In this document: positions 1-7,177 of the stretch, in pieces
How the letters are laid out: each line of letters opens with the position of its first letter
Numbering within the stretch: the stretch's first letter is position 1
DNA from: RGIG7213 sp045540335
Lineage (GTDB): Bacteria > Bacillota > Clostridia > Oscillospirales > CAG-272
Assembly: GCA_045540335.1 (NCBI GenBank)
Contig: JAZQHC010000008.1
Location: 1-64,000 of the forward strand
Length of the DNA stretch: 64,000 nucleotides
Direction of reading: 5' to 3'
Position numbers and translations under genes: made by a program
The notes under the pieces: generated by a model
Told to the model about the DNA's origin: nothing
Seen by the model: only the letters and a program-made list of their open reading frames with translations
Databases searched by the model: none

Positions 1-1124
1 AGCGAGGAGCAACCGTAGAACGCACCACTGCCAATGCTCGTAACGCTGTTGGGGATAATAGTTATGCTCGTAAGCGAGTCGCAATTGTGGAACGCATTAG
101 AGCCAATGCTCGTAACGGGCTTGCCATTGTATGTAGATGGAATAACTATGTCTGCGTCTGTACAGGAGCCGATTCCGTCAACAGAGTAGCTTTTGCCGTC
201 ATATTCAAGAGTGAATGAAAGACCTTCGCTTGGGTTCCTTGCACCGCAAGCGGTGCAAGCGCCGTTTGCGTAGCTGTGTCCCTTGGCGGCGATCTCGGTC
301 TGCTTTACAGTAACAGTGCCGCAAACGGAGCATTTCTTGCCGTCGGAGAGTCCTTTTTCGGTACAGGTTGCGGCTTTTCCGCTAACCGTGACCTCGGTAT
401 GACCTTTTGCGGCGATCTCGGTCTGCTTTACGGTAACAGTGCCGCAGACGGAGCATTTTTTGCCATCGGAGAGTCCCTTTTCGGTGCAAGTTGCCGCTTT
501 TCCGCTGACCTTGACCTCGGTATGTCCCTTGGCGGGAATGGTTTTCTTTTCGCTCTTTCCGCACTCGCACGCGCGTTTTTGAGTACCCGACTTAGTGCAA
601 GTGGGAGCTTCCACCGTTTTCCACGCGCCGTAGCTGTGAACGTGGGGCGCGGTGGTCTCGGGAGTTTGCGTACTTTCAGGCGCCTTTGTGGTCTCGGGAA
701 CCTTTGTAGTTTCAGGAGCCTTTGTAGTCTCGGGTGCTGCCGTTGTTTCGTCGGGAGCTGCCGTAGTTTCGTCGGGTGCTGCAGTTGTTTCATCTGACGG
801 TATGGTTGTTTCATTGGGTGAAACAGTAGTTTCGTAGGACGGTAAAGTGGTATCCGTCGCGGTTGTGTCTGCTGCCGTTGTGTCAGCCGCAGTTGTATCT
901 GCCGCGGTAGTATCTGCCGCCGTGGTGTTGGCTGCTGTGGTGTCCGCTGCCGTTGTGTCAGCCGCGGTAGTATCTGCCGCCGTTGTGTCGGGTGCGCTCG
1001 TGACGGGTGCGCTCGCGTCAGGCGCGGTGGTCGTCTCGCCCTCGCCGTCGTCACACGCCACAAAGCATGAGGCGCACATGAGAAGCGCAAGGATGAGAGC
1101 TAAAAGTTTGGTCGCTGTTTTCAT
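1..1124 (-). CDS. Secreted BspA-type leucine-rich-repeat lipoprotein (3' end outside window)
   Basis: Only the first 374 codons are inside the window. The start is the ATG at 1124, with AAGGAGG just upstream. The product opens with a signal peptide ending in a lipobox-like FVAC, so it is probably a lipoprotein. A low-complexity linker of Ala-Ala-Asp-Thr-Thr and Pro-Glu-Thr-Thr-Lys units follows, then almost two copies of a 41-residue Cys-pair module (KCSVCG), and finally repeats of the form LTSI-I-P-NSVTSIGS-AF-C, typical of BspA/Treponema-type leucine-rich repeats. Such proteins usually act at the cell surface in adhesion or substrate binding. The reading frame is open throughout, so the gene is partial because of the window edge and not broken. 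Ligand unknown. Confidence 0.85.
   Translation of the reverse strand, partial: MKTATKLLALILALLMCASCFVACDDGEGETTTAPDASAPVTSAPDTTAADTTAADTTAADTTAANTTAADTTAADTTAADTTAADTTATDTTLPSYETTVSPNETTIPSDETTAAPDETTAAPDETTAAPETTKAPETTKVPETTKAPESTQTPETTAPHVHSYGAWKTVEAPTCTKSGTQKRACECGKSEKKTIPAKGHTEVKVSGKAATCTEKGLSDGKKCSVCGTVTVKQTEIAAKGHTEVTVSGKAATCTEKGLSDGKKCSVCGTVTVKQTEIAAKGHSYANGACTACGARNPSEGLSFTLEYDGKSYSVDGIGSCTDADIVIPSTYNGKPVTSIGSNAFHNCDSLTSITIIPNSVTSIGSGAFYGCSS
303..548 (-). repeat. 123-bp tandem repeat encoding Cys-pair modules
   Basis: Nearly two copies of a 123-bp unit (starts at 303 and 426) lie inside the BspA-like gene. Each encodes 41 residues with a CxxC pair followed by a TEIAAKGH-type segment. 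The copies differ at a few bases only, and the second diverges near its end. Confidence 0.75.
856..993 (-). repeat. 15-bp tandem repeat coding Ala-Ala-Asp-Thr-Thr linker
   Basis: About nine imperfect copies of a 15-bp unit that reads Ala-Ala-Asp-Thr-Thr on the minus strand. It forms the flexible linker behind the lipobox of the BspA-like protein. Length variation by slippage is likely. Confidence 0.8.
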
Positions 1125-1200
1125 TTTTTCCTCCTTAGAAAAGATAAAATATTAATAAATACTATATAAATATACTATATAAATAATATTTGCGGACGTT

Positions 1201-1252
1201 ATAACACCATGCGGTGTTATTTGTCAACACCCTACGGTGTTTTTTGTATAAT
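1201..1252 (+). promoter_or_regulatory. Two dyad operators and promoter of the small XRE gene
   Basis: Two dyads with the same half-sites, AACACC-N4-GGTGTT, lie at 1203-1218 (extended to 8-bp arms, 1201-1220) and 1226-1241, with centres 23 bp apart. A TTGTCA box (1221-1226) and a TATAAT box (1247-1252) are separated by 20 bp, and the second dyad fills that spacer. This suggests binding by a regulator, perhaps the XRE protein itself; the long spacer with a dyad also resembles MerR-type promoters. Confidence 0.6.
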
Positions 1253-1278
1253 GAATTTAAAAACAGCGGAGTGGGGAA

Positions 1279-1470
1279 ATGTTTGTTTATCGCAGAGTTC
1301 GAGACCTGCGCGAGGATCACGACAAAACGCAAAAGCAGATAGCGGCTTACCTCAATATGCAGCTTACGGTTTACCAGCGGTACGAGCGCGGCGAGCGCGA
1401 GCTACCTCTGTGGGCGGCAATAAAGCTCGCGAAACTTTACGGCGTTACCCTTGACTACCTTGTAGGGTGA
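1279..1470 (+). CDS. Small XRE-family (Cro/CI) transcriptional regulator
   Basis: A 63-residue protein that is almost only a helix-turn-helix domain: an RxLREDxxKTQKQIA first part, a recognition-helix region around TVYQRYERGER, and a closing LAKLYGVTLDYLVG, the classic XRE ending. There is no effector domain. It should bind DNA as a dimer. The paired AACACC-N4-GGTGTT dyads directly upstream overlap its own promoter, so autoregulation is likely. The ribosome site (GTGGGG) is weak. It is followed by a terminator, so it is probably transcribed alone. Targets beyond itself are unknown. Confidence 0.85.
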   Translation: MFVYRRVRDLREDHDKTQKQIAAYLNMQLTVYQRYERGERELPLWAAIKLAKLYGVTLDYLVG

Positions 1471-1479
1471 GAATAAAAT

Positions 1480-1505
1480 GGATGGGAGAGCCATCCGTTT
1501 TTCTT
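1480..1505 (+). terminator. Intrinsic terminator after the small XRE gene
   Basis: Stem GGATGG/CCATCC with a five-base loop (1480-1496), followed by a T-rich run. Confidence 0.7.
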
Positions 1506-1509
1506 TTAT

Positions 1510-1538
1510 TTGACAAATGAATCCTTTTGTGCTATATT
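1510..1538 (+). promoter_or_regulatory. Sigma-A promoter of the radical SAM gene
   Basis: TTGACA at 1510-1515 and TATATT at 1533-1538 with a 17-bp spacer, about 22 bp before the start codon. Confidence 0.75.
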
Positions 1539-1559
1539 ATATATAAAGGGGGTGGGGGG

Positions 1560-2408
1560 ATGCTCAAAAAGGCGTATCTTGAGATAACGAACGTCTGCAA
1601 TATGGATTGCAGCTTTTGCCACAAAACCGCGCGGGAGAAGCGCGTCATGAGCGAGGCGGAGTTTGAGTTTCTCACCGACCGCTTGCACGGCAGAGCGGAG
1701 CAACTTTATTTTCACCTTATGGGTGAGCCGACGCTCCATCCGCTACTAGCGAAATTCGTGCGCCGTGCGCGGGAAAAGGGCTTTTTGCCCATCATTACGA
1801 CCAATGGCACGCTTCTTGGGAAGGTGGGGGATGCTCTTATCGCCGCCGCGCCATACAAGGTGAGCATTTCGCTTCACGCGCCTGCCGCAAACGCCGCGTT
1901 TGCCGATGCGGCGTATCTCGACAACTGCATTTCCTTTGCCCGCCGTGCCGCTGAGAGTGGTGCGTACGTTGCGCTTCGCCTTTGGAATCTCGGAGGTGAT
2001 GGGGAGGGGGAGAACGCCGCTATCCTTGAGCGTCTACGCGCCGAATTTGACGGTGAGTGGACAAATATCCGCGGCGGCGCGAGTCAGCGGCTTGCTACGC
2101 GTCTCTTTCTTGAATGGGGCGAGCATTTTGATTGGCCCGATCTTCATGCGCTTGAGGCGAACGAGGACGCCGATGCGTTTTGCTACGGCTTGCGCGATCA
2201 GATAGGCGTGCTTTGCGACGGTACGGTAGTGCCGTGCTGTCTTGATTCGGACGGTGTTTTGGCACTTGGAAATCTTTTTGAGAGCGACCTTTCGGATATT
2301 CTTTGTGCGCCTCGTGCAAAAAATATATACGACGGATTTTCGCGTCGGCGTGCCGCAGAGAGCTTTTGCCGCAAATGCGGCTACGCTCGGCGTTTCTGTC
2401 GAAAATAA
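1560..2408 (+). CDS. Radical SAM protein with SPASM-like C-terminal cysteines
   Basis: 282 residues. The start at 1560 is chosen because a G-rich ribosome site (GGGGGTGGGGGG) lies directly before it and because it leaves only a few residues before the conserved core. The cluster motif CxxxCxxC (Cys13, 17, 20) binds the [4Fe-4S] cluster that cleaves S-adenosylmethionine. HLMGEPTLHP and TTNGTLL match the next strands of the radical SAM barrel. The C-terminal part has several Cys (LCDGTVVPCC and a final CRKCGYARRFC), as in shortened SPASM domains that carry an auxiliary cluster. The substrate is unknown, and no RiPP precursor or recognition protein lies beside it. GC content is visibly higher than in most of the window. 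A transglutaminase-like gene follows after 22 bp and could be co-transcribed. Confidence 0.85.
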   Translation: MLKKAYLEITNVCNMDCSFCHKTAREKRVMSEAEFEFLTDRLHGRAEQLYFHLMGEPTLHPLLAKFVRRAREKGFLPIITTNGTLLGKVGDALIAAAPYKVSISLHAPAANAAFADAAYLDNCISFARRAAESGAYVALRLWNLGGDGEGENAAILERLRAEFDGEWTNIRGGASQRLATRLFLEWGEHFDWPDLHALEANEDADAFCYGLRDQIGVLCDGTVVPCCLDSDGVLALGNLFESDLSDILCAPRAKNIYDGFSRRRAAESFCRKCGYARRFCRK

Positions 2409-2430
2409 ATTTAATACACAGGAGTTTTTC

Positions 2431-4008
2431 ATGAAAGCTAATATTTTTTTCAGAGTTATCGCATTTCTTGTCGCTGTTGTGATGCTTTGCCTTTCCGTGT
2501 GCCTGTGCGCCGCGGCAAAAAAGGAAGATCTGCCCGATGCCGCAGAATGCATTGCCGCCGCCGTGGACAAGTGTCAGCCGGAAGTTGACCTTCACAAGTT
2601 TGCTTTAAGCCCCGATGAGCTTGTTGAAGCCATGAGCTTGGTAGCGTACGATCATCCCGAATTTTTCTTCGTAGAGGAAACATGGCAGTATTACCCCGAT
2701 AAAAATGGCAATGTGGACCGACTGGTGCTGGAGTATACATACAGCGTTTCCGATATCCCCGCCAAGCGCGCGGAGTACGAGGTGCTTTTTGCTGATTTTA
2801 TGAAAGAATGCGCGGTGGACAAAACCTACAGTGATTTTGAGTGCGTGCTCGCGGTGCATGACACCATGGCGGCTCTTTATTCATACGATACGGATTTTGT
2901 TTTGGATACCGCTTACGATATTCTAAAGACGGGCAGAGGAGTGTGCGAGTCGTACTCTTTGCTGTTTTTGGAGGCAATGAGATATTGCGGCATTGACTGC
3001 ATCATTGCTCTTAATTCGTCTGAACATCATTGTTGGAATATGGTAAAGCTCGGCGGAGAATGGTACCATGTAGACGTTACTTGGGACGATCCCGTTACCG
3101 AGGTGAGCGGAGTTGTAAACCACAATTATTTTCTCGTAAACGACCAAGAGCTTGCCGTGCTTAACGTTGATGGCGGCACTCATACATCATGGGAACCGAA
3201 GCTGCAGGCGAAGGGCAGTTCATACAGCATCGAAACGCTTCACTCGCAAAAATATCCATTTTACCGTATAGACGGGAAATGGTATAGCTTTGATAAGGAA
3301 AATGCCAAGCTCTGCACGTATAAACTATCAGACTTTTCTCCTAAATGCGTATATACCATAGATGATGTTTGGTATGTGGTTGGAAACAAGAACAACTATT
3401 GGGAAGGATGCTTCTCCGGCTTTGGCGTTTACAAGGGAAGATTGTATTTTAATACCCCTACAACGATTGTGAGTGTTAACATAAAAGGTGAGAATAAGAA
3501 AATCGAACATTTTTTGACTATTGACGGTAAAAATATATACGATATGGAGATCATAGGCAATGAGCTTGTGTACTATATTGCCAATTCACCCAATGACCCC
3601 AAAACTGCCGTCCGCGTGAAAATTCCCGATGGATTGAATGGTGATGAGGTCAGCGAAACCACTAAACCCGAGACAACGAAAGCGCCCGAGACGACGAAAG
3701 CACCCGAAACAACGAAAGCGCCCGAAACAACGAAAGCGCCCGAAACAACGAAAGCACCCGAGACCACGAAGGCACCCGAGACCACGAAGGCGCCCGAGAC
3801 CACAAAGGCACCCGAGACAACGAAAGCGCCAGAGACAACAAAGACGCCCGAGACGAGTGTTTCTGATACTACCGCCGATAATGGCATGGTAAACGATACA
3901 ACGCCTGCCCAAATTTCGGATGATGGTTGTAATTCGGCACTTTCTATCAGCATAGTTCCCGCAATTGCAGCGGCTGTTGCATTGGCTGTTAAACGCAAAG
4001 AAGAATAA
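2431..4008 (+). CDS. Transglutaminase-like surface protein with PETTKA stalk and membrane tail
   Basis: 525 residues from the ATG at 2431, preceded by ACAGGAG. An N-terminal signal segment is followed by a transglutaminase-like (TGc) domain in which the catalytic triad can be read: Cys in GRGVCESYS, His in EHHCWNMV, Asp in VDVTWDD. TGc domains act as cysteine peptidases or amide-forming enzymes. A beta-rich stretch follows, then about eleven copies of the hexapeptide APETTK, and a hydrophobic C-terminal helix ending in KRKEE that should anchor the protein in the membrane. The stalk would hold the catalytic domain away from the cell. The close spacing after the radical SAM gene suggests one transcript; a functional link is not evident. 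Confidence 0.85.
   Translation: MKANIFFRVIAFLVAVVMLCLSVCLCAAAKKEDLPDAAECIAAAVDKCQPEVDLHKFALSPDELVEAMSLVAYDHPEFFFVEETWQYYPDKNGNVDRLVLEYTYSVSDIPAKRAEYEVLFADFMKECAVDKTYSDFECVLAVHDTMAALYSYDTDFVLDTAYDILKTGRGVCESYSLLFLEAMRYCGIDCIIALNSSEHHCWNMVKLGGEWYHVDVTWDDPVTEVSGVVNHNYFLVNDQELAVLNVDGGTHTSWEPKLQAKGSSYSIETLHSQKYPFYRIDGKWYSFDKENAKLCTYKLSDFSPKCVYTIDDVWYVVGNKNNYWEGCFSGFGVYKGRLYFNTPTTIVSVNIKGENKKIEHFLTIDGKNIYDMEIIGNELVYYIANSPNDPKTAVRVKIPDGLNGDEVSETTKPETTKAPETTKAPETTKAPETTKAPETTKAPETTKAPETTKAPETTKAPETTKAPETTKTPETSVSDTTADNGMVNDTTPAQISDDGCNSALSISIVPAIAAAVALAVKRKEE
3655..3855 (+). repeat. 18-bp tandem repeat coding Ala-Pro-Glu-Thr-Thr-Lys
   Basis: About eleven near-identical 18-bp units. They differ mainly at third codon positions, which indicates selection to keep the peptide. 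They encode the stalk of the transglutaminase-like protein. Confidence 0.9.
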
Positions 4009-4024
4009 ATTTATGACAATAGTA

Positions 4025-4254
4025 AAAAGGGGCTGTCTCAGTTAGATGCAGAAGTTGCGATTTTGGCGTCGTCGGCGTACGAGGGTACGCGTGATGGCAA
4101 AATCGCGGCTAAAAAATACGTATAAAAATCGAAATCCGTGAGGATTTCTACCTAAAAAGATCGCTTTCTTCATCCTTTTGGACGAAAAAAACGGTCTTTT
4201 TTTCTTCACTTATTTTTGTATTTTTGTTCTGCGCTAAATGAGACAGCCCCTTTT
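4025..4254. mobile_element. MITE-like element with 16-bp terminal inverted repeats
   Basis: The 16 bases at 4025-4040 (beginning AAAAGGGGCTGTCTCA) recur as an exact inverted copy at 4239-4254, and the similarity continues inward with mismatches to about 28 bp. The 230-bp interior holds no transposase. GGGGCTGTCTCA ends are typical of small non-autonomous elements and some IS ends in Clostridia (from memory). No clear target-site duplication is visible. The element lies between two convergent genes and covers the last codons of the vanZ-family gene. Confidence 0.65.
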
Positions 4255-4786
4255 GGTCTATTATACGCTTTACTCCAAGATATATTAAATAGCCGAGAAC
4301 GTATCCCAATGAATTCAGAATCAAATCATCAACGTCGCTTACTCTGTCGAAAAACGGAAGCTGTAATATCTCAATAGTCAGCGAAAATCCTGCGCCCGCG
4401 GCTATCGCCTTCGCGTGCGTGTCCAGCTTTTTATATACGATGGGATAAACGATTCCCACGGGAACGAACATCAAGGTATTGCCCACAAGGTTTAATACGG
4501 CTTCGCTCATTATCTCGTAATCGAACAGATGAACGAACGGGAGCAGATTTATCCTGAACGGCAATATTTTTTCTGCGTCAAAAAGCAAAGGCTGTATTTG
4601 TCCGTTCACTTTCCCGAAAGGGCAGAACGTGAATCTCAGAATTACAACTATGCATATATACACAAGTAGTAGCTGTAATTCGCGCCGCCAACTTGCGCGC
4701 TTGTTTTTTGCCCACGTGAGCGCTCTGACAATGCACCACATCACGCTTATAATAGCAAACATAGTTCCGTATGATATCGCAATCAT
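4148..4786 (-). CDS. VanZ-family membrane protein with MITE-derived C-terminus
   Basis: 212 residues starting at 4786 behind GGGGAGGAAACC. Four to five hydrophobic segments and the VanZ hallmarks are present: RFTFCPF after the second helix, RINLLPF, LNLVGNTLMFVPVG, and a late SDVDDLILNSLGYVLGYLIY. VanZ proteins are small membrane proteins; the namesake gives low-level teicoplanin resistance, but most are uncharacterised. Residues after KRIIDQKG are read from the MITE-like element, so the natural C-terminus was replaced by a charged tail of roughly 30 residues. The domain core is intact, so the protein may still work. A terminator-like hairpin sits only some 30 bp before the start codon. Confidence 0.85.
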   Translation of the reverse strand: MIAISYGTMFAIISVMWCIVRALTWAKNKRASWRRELQLLLVYICIVVILRFTFCPFGKVNGQIQPLLFDAEKILPFRINLLPFVHLFDYEIMSEAVLNLVGNTLMFVPVGIVYPIVYKKLDTHAKAIAAGAGFSLTIEILQLPFFDRVSDVDDLILNSLGYVLGYLIYLGVKRIIDQKGLSHLAQNKNTKISEEKKTVFFVQKDEESDLFR

Positions 4787-4818
4787 TTTTTGGTTTCCTC
4801 CCCATATAACTCGATGAT

Positions 4819-4853
4819 AAAAGCAAACGCCCCGTGAGTGGGCGTTTGCTTTT
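4819..4853 (-). terminator. Terminator or attenuator hairpin in the vanZ leader
   Basis: Perfect 14-bp stem including GCAAACGCCC (4823-4832) and its complement (4840-4849), ending in TTTT on the minus strand. It lies between the promoter at 4960-4987 and the vanZ start, so it would end most transcripts before vanZ or mark a short RNA. Confidence 0.65.
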
Positions 4854-4959
4854 TACGGCTTTATCTCTTATTTGTTTTTGAGCGCTTTATGTGCAAATAG
4901 CACAACAAAGGATACAAACGAGAGTACTGCGCTGACCTTGTGAATATTCGGATATTGTC

Positions 4960-4987
4960 ATTATAGCACATTTTAAGGAAAAATCAA
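4960..4987 (-). promoter_or_regulatory. Promoter upstream of vanZ
   Basis: Minus-strand TTGATT (4982-4987), a 16-bp spacer and TATAAT (4960-4965), with TG-C directly before the -10 (extended -10). A leader of about 165 bases would follow. Confidence 0.6.
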
Positions 4988-5021
4988 GTGTAATTTGAGC
5001 CAAAAGGGGGCTTCGTATAAG

Positions 5022-5897
5022 TTAATTTGCGTCACTATCGTAATTTAGTCGATTTTTAGCATCCCTATACATAAGAGTAACACACGGCATGTTCGATGTG
5101 TGTACATAGGCAAGTCGGAGTATAGCGATCACAAAAATAAAATCTTTTGGGTACAAAGCACAGTATTCTTTCTTAAAACCGTCCCGTTGGATTTTTTCAA
5201 CTTCATCGAGCAGTCCTACGTGCCGCAGTTTTATGGTGGCGTTGATGATCGCATCCTCTGTCAAAGAGGTGACTTTTGAAAGCATTTGAGGCGAAAATGA
5301 TGTTGCATTCTCTCCTTCTGAGATCCATTTTTCATAAATAGCTTTCAAAACCTTACGCGCGTTTTTATCACCCAATACAGATAATAGTTCTCCTGCTTTA
5401 TCAAGGTCAAAAAGCAATGAGGAATCTGAATCACCGTAACTGCGATCGATGAAGGAAAGGGCGTCGGAGAGAAAAACAGAACCGTGTTCGGGCTCGCCTT
5501 CATCTATAGCGTATGCGCATTTTGGCAGCGGGAAGTCAAAATCTGTTTTTAATGATTCAATTCGTTTATTGAGTTTTTCGTTGGTCAAAATTTTTTTATC
5601 GCCATGATAAAACGTAAATTGAGCTTTAGCAAATAGAGAGATAAGAGCGTCGTAGCAAAGGTTGGGGAGCTCGGATAGCTTAACTACCTTCGGAGCGTCG
5701 GGAACTTCTTCAAAAAGCGAATTGATATCAACTCCAAGTGCCTTTGCCAAGTCCGGTAAGATTGATATATCGGGATTAGAAAGTTCATTTTCCCATTTAG
5801 ATACTGATTGTGCCGTTACACCAATCCGTTCCGCTAACTGTTCCTGTGTGTATCCGCATAGCTTACGGTAATATGCAATGTTTTTATTCAAATTCAT
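5022..5897 (-). CDS. XRE regulator fused to a C-terminal winged-helix-like domain
   Basis: 291 residues. The start at 5897 is preferred over upstream in-frame starts because AGAAGGAGG lies before it and the canonical XRE domain begins there: RKLCGYTQEQLAERIGV, a recognition helix near TAQSVSKWENE, and LAKALGVDINSLF, within residues 1-65. The remaining 220 residues include a region (roughly 180-250) that reads like an ArsR-type winged helix, with an LSKVTSLTEDAI segment and a following strand pair. It has its own promoter with 17-bp spacing. The ligand and targets are unknown. The final gene end is followed by the vanZ promoter. Confidence 0.8.
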   Translation of the reverse strand: MNLNKNIAYYRKLCGYTQEQLAERIGVTAQSVSKWENELSNPDISILPDLAKALGVDINSLFEEVPDAPKVVKLSELPNLCYDALISLFAKAQFTFYHGDKKILTNEKLNKRIESLKTDFDFPLPKCAYAIDEGEPEHGSVFLSDALSFIDRSYGDSDSSLLFDLDKAGELLSVLGDKNARKVLKAIYEKWISEGENATSFSPQMLSKVTSLTEDAIINATIKLRHVGLLDEVEKIQRDGFKKEYCALYPKDFIFVIAILRLAYVHTSNMPCVTLMYRDAKNRLNYDSDAN

Positions 5898-5926
5898 GGA
5901 TTCAACCTCCTTCTCATCTTGCCTAT

Positions 5927-5955
5927 AGTATACCATACAATAAAACAACTGTAAA
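5927..5955 (-). promoter_or_regulatory. Promoter of the XRE/winged-helix gene
   Basis: Minus-strand TTTACA (5950-5955), 17-bp spacer and TATACT (5927-5932), about 30 bp before the start codon. Confidence 0.7.
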
Positions 5956-6029
5956 GATATTATTTGGATAGCAAAAAAGAATTTTGCACAACTTGGGGTT
6001 GAATATTTTGCTCGACACAAACGGTGGCT

Positions 6030-6167
6030 GTTATTAAAAGGCGAAATGATGCCTGATTGCAGAAGCTTAATAATCATAAGCTGAAGAAGATCCGCTTCCA
6101 TGAACTGCGCCACGACGCCGTAACGAAAGCAGACACCGGCGCGGCCATGAGTAAGGCGTTGGGGTGA
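6030..6167 (+). pseudogene. Decayed tyrosine recombinase (integrase) fragment
   Basis: One reading frame gives KKIRFHELRHDAVT (6084-6125), the box-II HxLRH motif of phage/ICE tyrosine recombinases. It is preceded by QKLNNHK, as expected just upstream in this family, but a stop codon lies at 6054-6056. The piece before that, with GEMMPDC, is in another frame, so at least one frameshift has occurred. There is no catalytic tyrosine region: the frame stops at 6165-6167. This fills most of the 310-bp gap between the XRE and EamA genes and is a relic of an integrated element. Confidence 0.6.
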
Positions 6168-6182
6168 GAGAGCATAAGGAAA

Positions 6183-6203
6183 GGGCTGACCATTGGTCAG
6201 CCC
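6183..6203 (-). terminator. Terminator of the EamA transporter gene
   Basis: Nine-base stem GGGCTGACC/GGTCAGCCC with a three-base loop, followed on the minus strand by TTTCCTTAT. Confidence 0.65.
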
Positions 6204-6208
6204 CCAAC

Positions 6209-7066
6209 TTATGTTTGCCTTTTTCTGTATTCACCGAGCATCGCGCCGCCGATGATAAGTACCGCACCGATAATTTGTATCGGTAGCATTGTTTCTTTCA
6301 AGAAGATCACCGAGAACACTACCGCTGACAGTGGTTCAAGATATCCGCATATTGCAACCGTCTGCACAGGCAGCTTCCCGATAGACGAGAAATAAAAATA
6401 GCATCCGATGCCCGTATTCAGAAGTCCTAAAACAAGTATGGGAATAATACTCTGTGTGTCGATCTGCATACGGTAGCCTTGCTTGATACCGACAAAGATA
6501 GCAACTGTAATAAATGCCATAAAAAGCTGAAGCATCGAATTTTCAAGCCCCGTGATGTCATTCGCTTTCTTGTTAAACATTACCATCAGAGAATAGCATA
6601 CCGCCGAGAGCAGACCGCAGGCAAGTCCCCATACGCTCACACCGTTCTCGAATGCCGTTCCGTTGACGAGGAAAATGCCGACAAGCACCACAAGAAAGCT
6701 GCATACCTTGATTCTTGTGAGCTTTTCTCCGAACAGTATAGGTGAGAGTATCATCACAATGACAGGTCCGCAGTAATAAGCGAGAGAAGCCAAGCTTACA
6801 CCGATCTCGTCGTATGCTTCATACAAGAATATCCAACTCGTTCCCATCGCAATTCCCGATACGGTAAGGAATATGCTTTGCGTTTTGTACTTGTAAAACG
6901 TCAGCTTCTCCCTTGCAATAAAGAAAATAGCGATTAATAATAGGCTTCCGATCAACGTGCGCAAAAGTACGATCTCGTAGCTGCTCAGATGTATCAAACT
7001 TGCCACAATGCCGTTTGAGCCAAACAGCAACAGTGCAAAGATATATTTCAAATACGATGTTTTCAT
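6209..7066 (-). CDS. EamA/DMT-family membrane exporter
   Basis: 285 residues with about ten hydrophobic segments arranged as two five-helix halves, the EamA pattern of the drug/metabolite transporter superfamily. Family landmarks are visible: LRTLIGSLLLI after helix 2, YEAYDEIGVSLASLAYYCGP in the first half, and CGYLEPLSAVVFSVIFLKE in the second. Members export metabolites, amino acids or drugs, and the substrate cannot be read from sequence. The ribosome site is AGAGGT. A LysR-type gene is divergently transcribed and a perfect dyad lies in the shared 111-bp region, so the LysR protein most likely controls this exporter. Confidence 0.88.
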   Translation of the reverse strand: MKTSYLKYIFALLLFGSNGIVASLIHLSSYEIVLLRTLIGSLLLIAIFFIAREKLTFYKYKTQSIFLTVSGIAMGTSWIFLYEAYDEIGVSLASLAYYCGPVIVMILSPILFGEKLTRIKVCSFLVVLVGIFLVNGTAFENGVSVWGLACGLLSAVCYSLMVMFNKKANDITGLENSMLQLFMAFITVAIFVGIKQGYRMQIDTQSIIPILVLGLLNTGIGCYFYFSSIGKLPVQTVAICGYLEPLSAVVFSVIFLKETMLPIQIIGAVLIIGGAMLGEYRKRQT

Positions 7067-7088
7067 TTCTTACCTCTTGACATTTTCG

Positions 7089-7112
7089 TGATAATAGTAT
7101 ATCATATTATCA
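7089..7112. promoter_or_regulatory. Dyad operator between EamA and LysR genes
   Basis: TGATAATA-N8-TATTATCA, a perfect inverted repeat with 8-bp arms. It is in the right place for a LysR-type binding site (T-N11-A style) that serves both divergent genes. Confidence 0.55.
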
Positions 7113-7177
7113 TAAATTACACAAGCGAATATATCTCATATTCATCATTACAAAAACGCATAGATAAAGGGATGAAA

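Noticed and set aside
303..548. Possible CRISPR-like repeats
   Set aside because: Units are adjacent 123-bp coding repeats with no spacers; no array or cas gene was seen in the window.
276..797. Long open frame on the plus strand, Gly/Phe/Ser rich
   Set aside because: It is the antisense of the repeat-rich BspA-like lipoprotein; the minus frame has signal peptide, lipobox and known repeats.
1560..2408. Radical SAM protein as a RiPP maturase working with the PqqD-like protein
   Set aside because: The PqqD-like gene is 28 kb away in another operon, and no precursor peptide lies near either gene.
3573..3998. Minus-strand frames with repeated Val-Val-Ser-Gly-Ala-Phe
   Set aside because: Antisense of the PETTKA stalk; low complexity comes from the 18-bp repeat.
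4860..4960. Leader peptide before vanZ
   Set aside because: A hydrophobic frame exists but has no start codon with a ribosome site downstream of the promoter.
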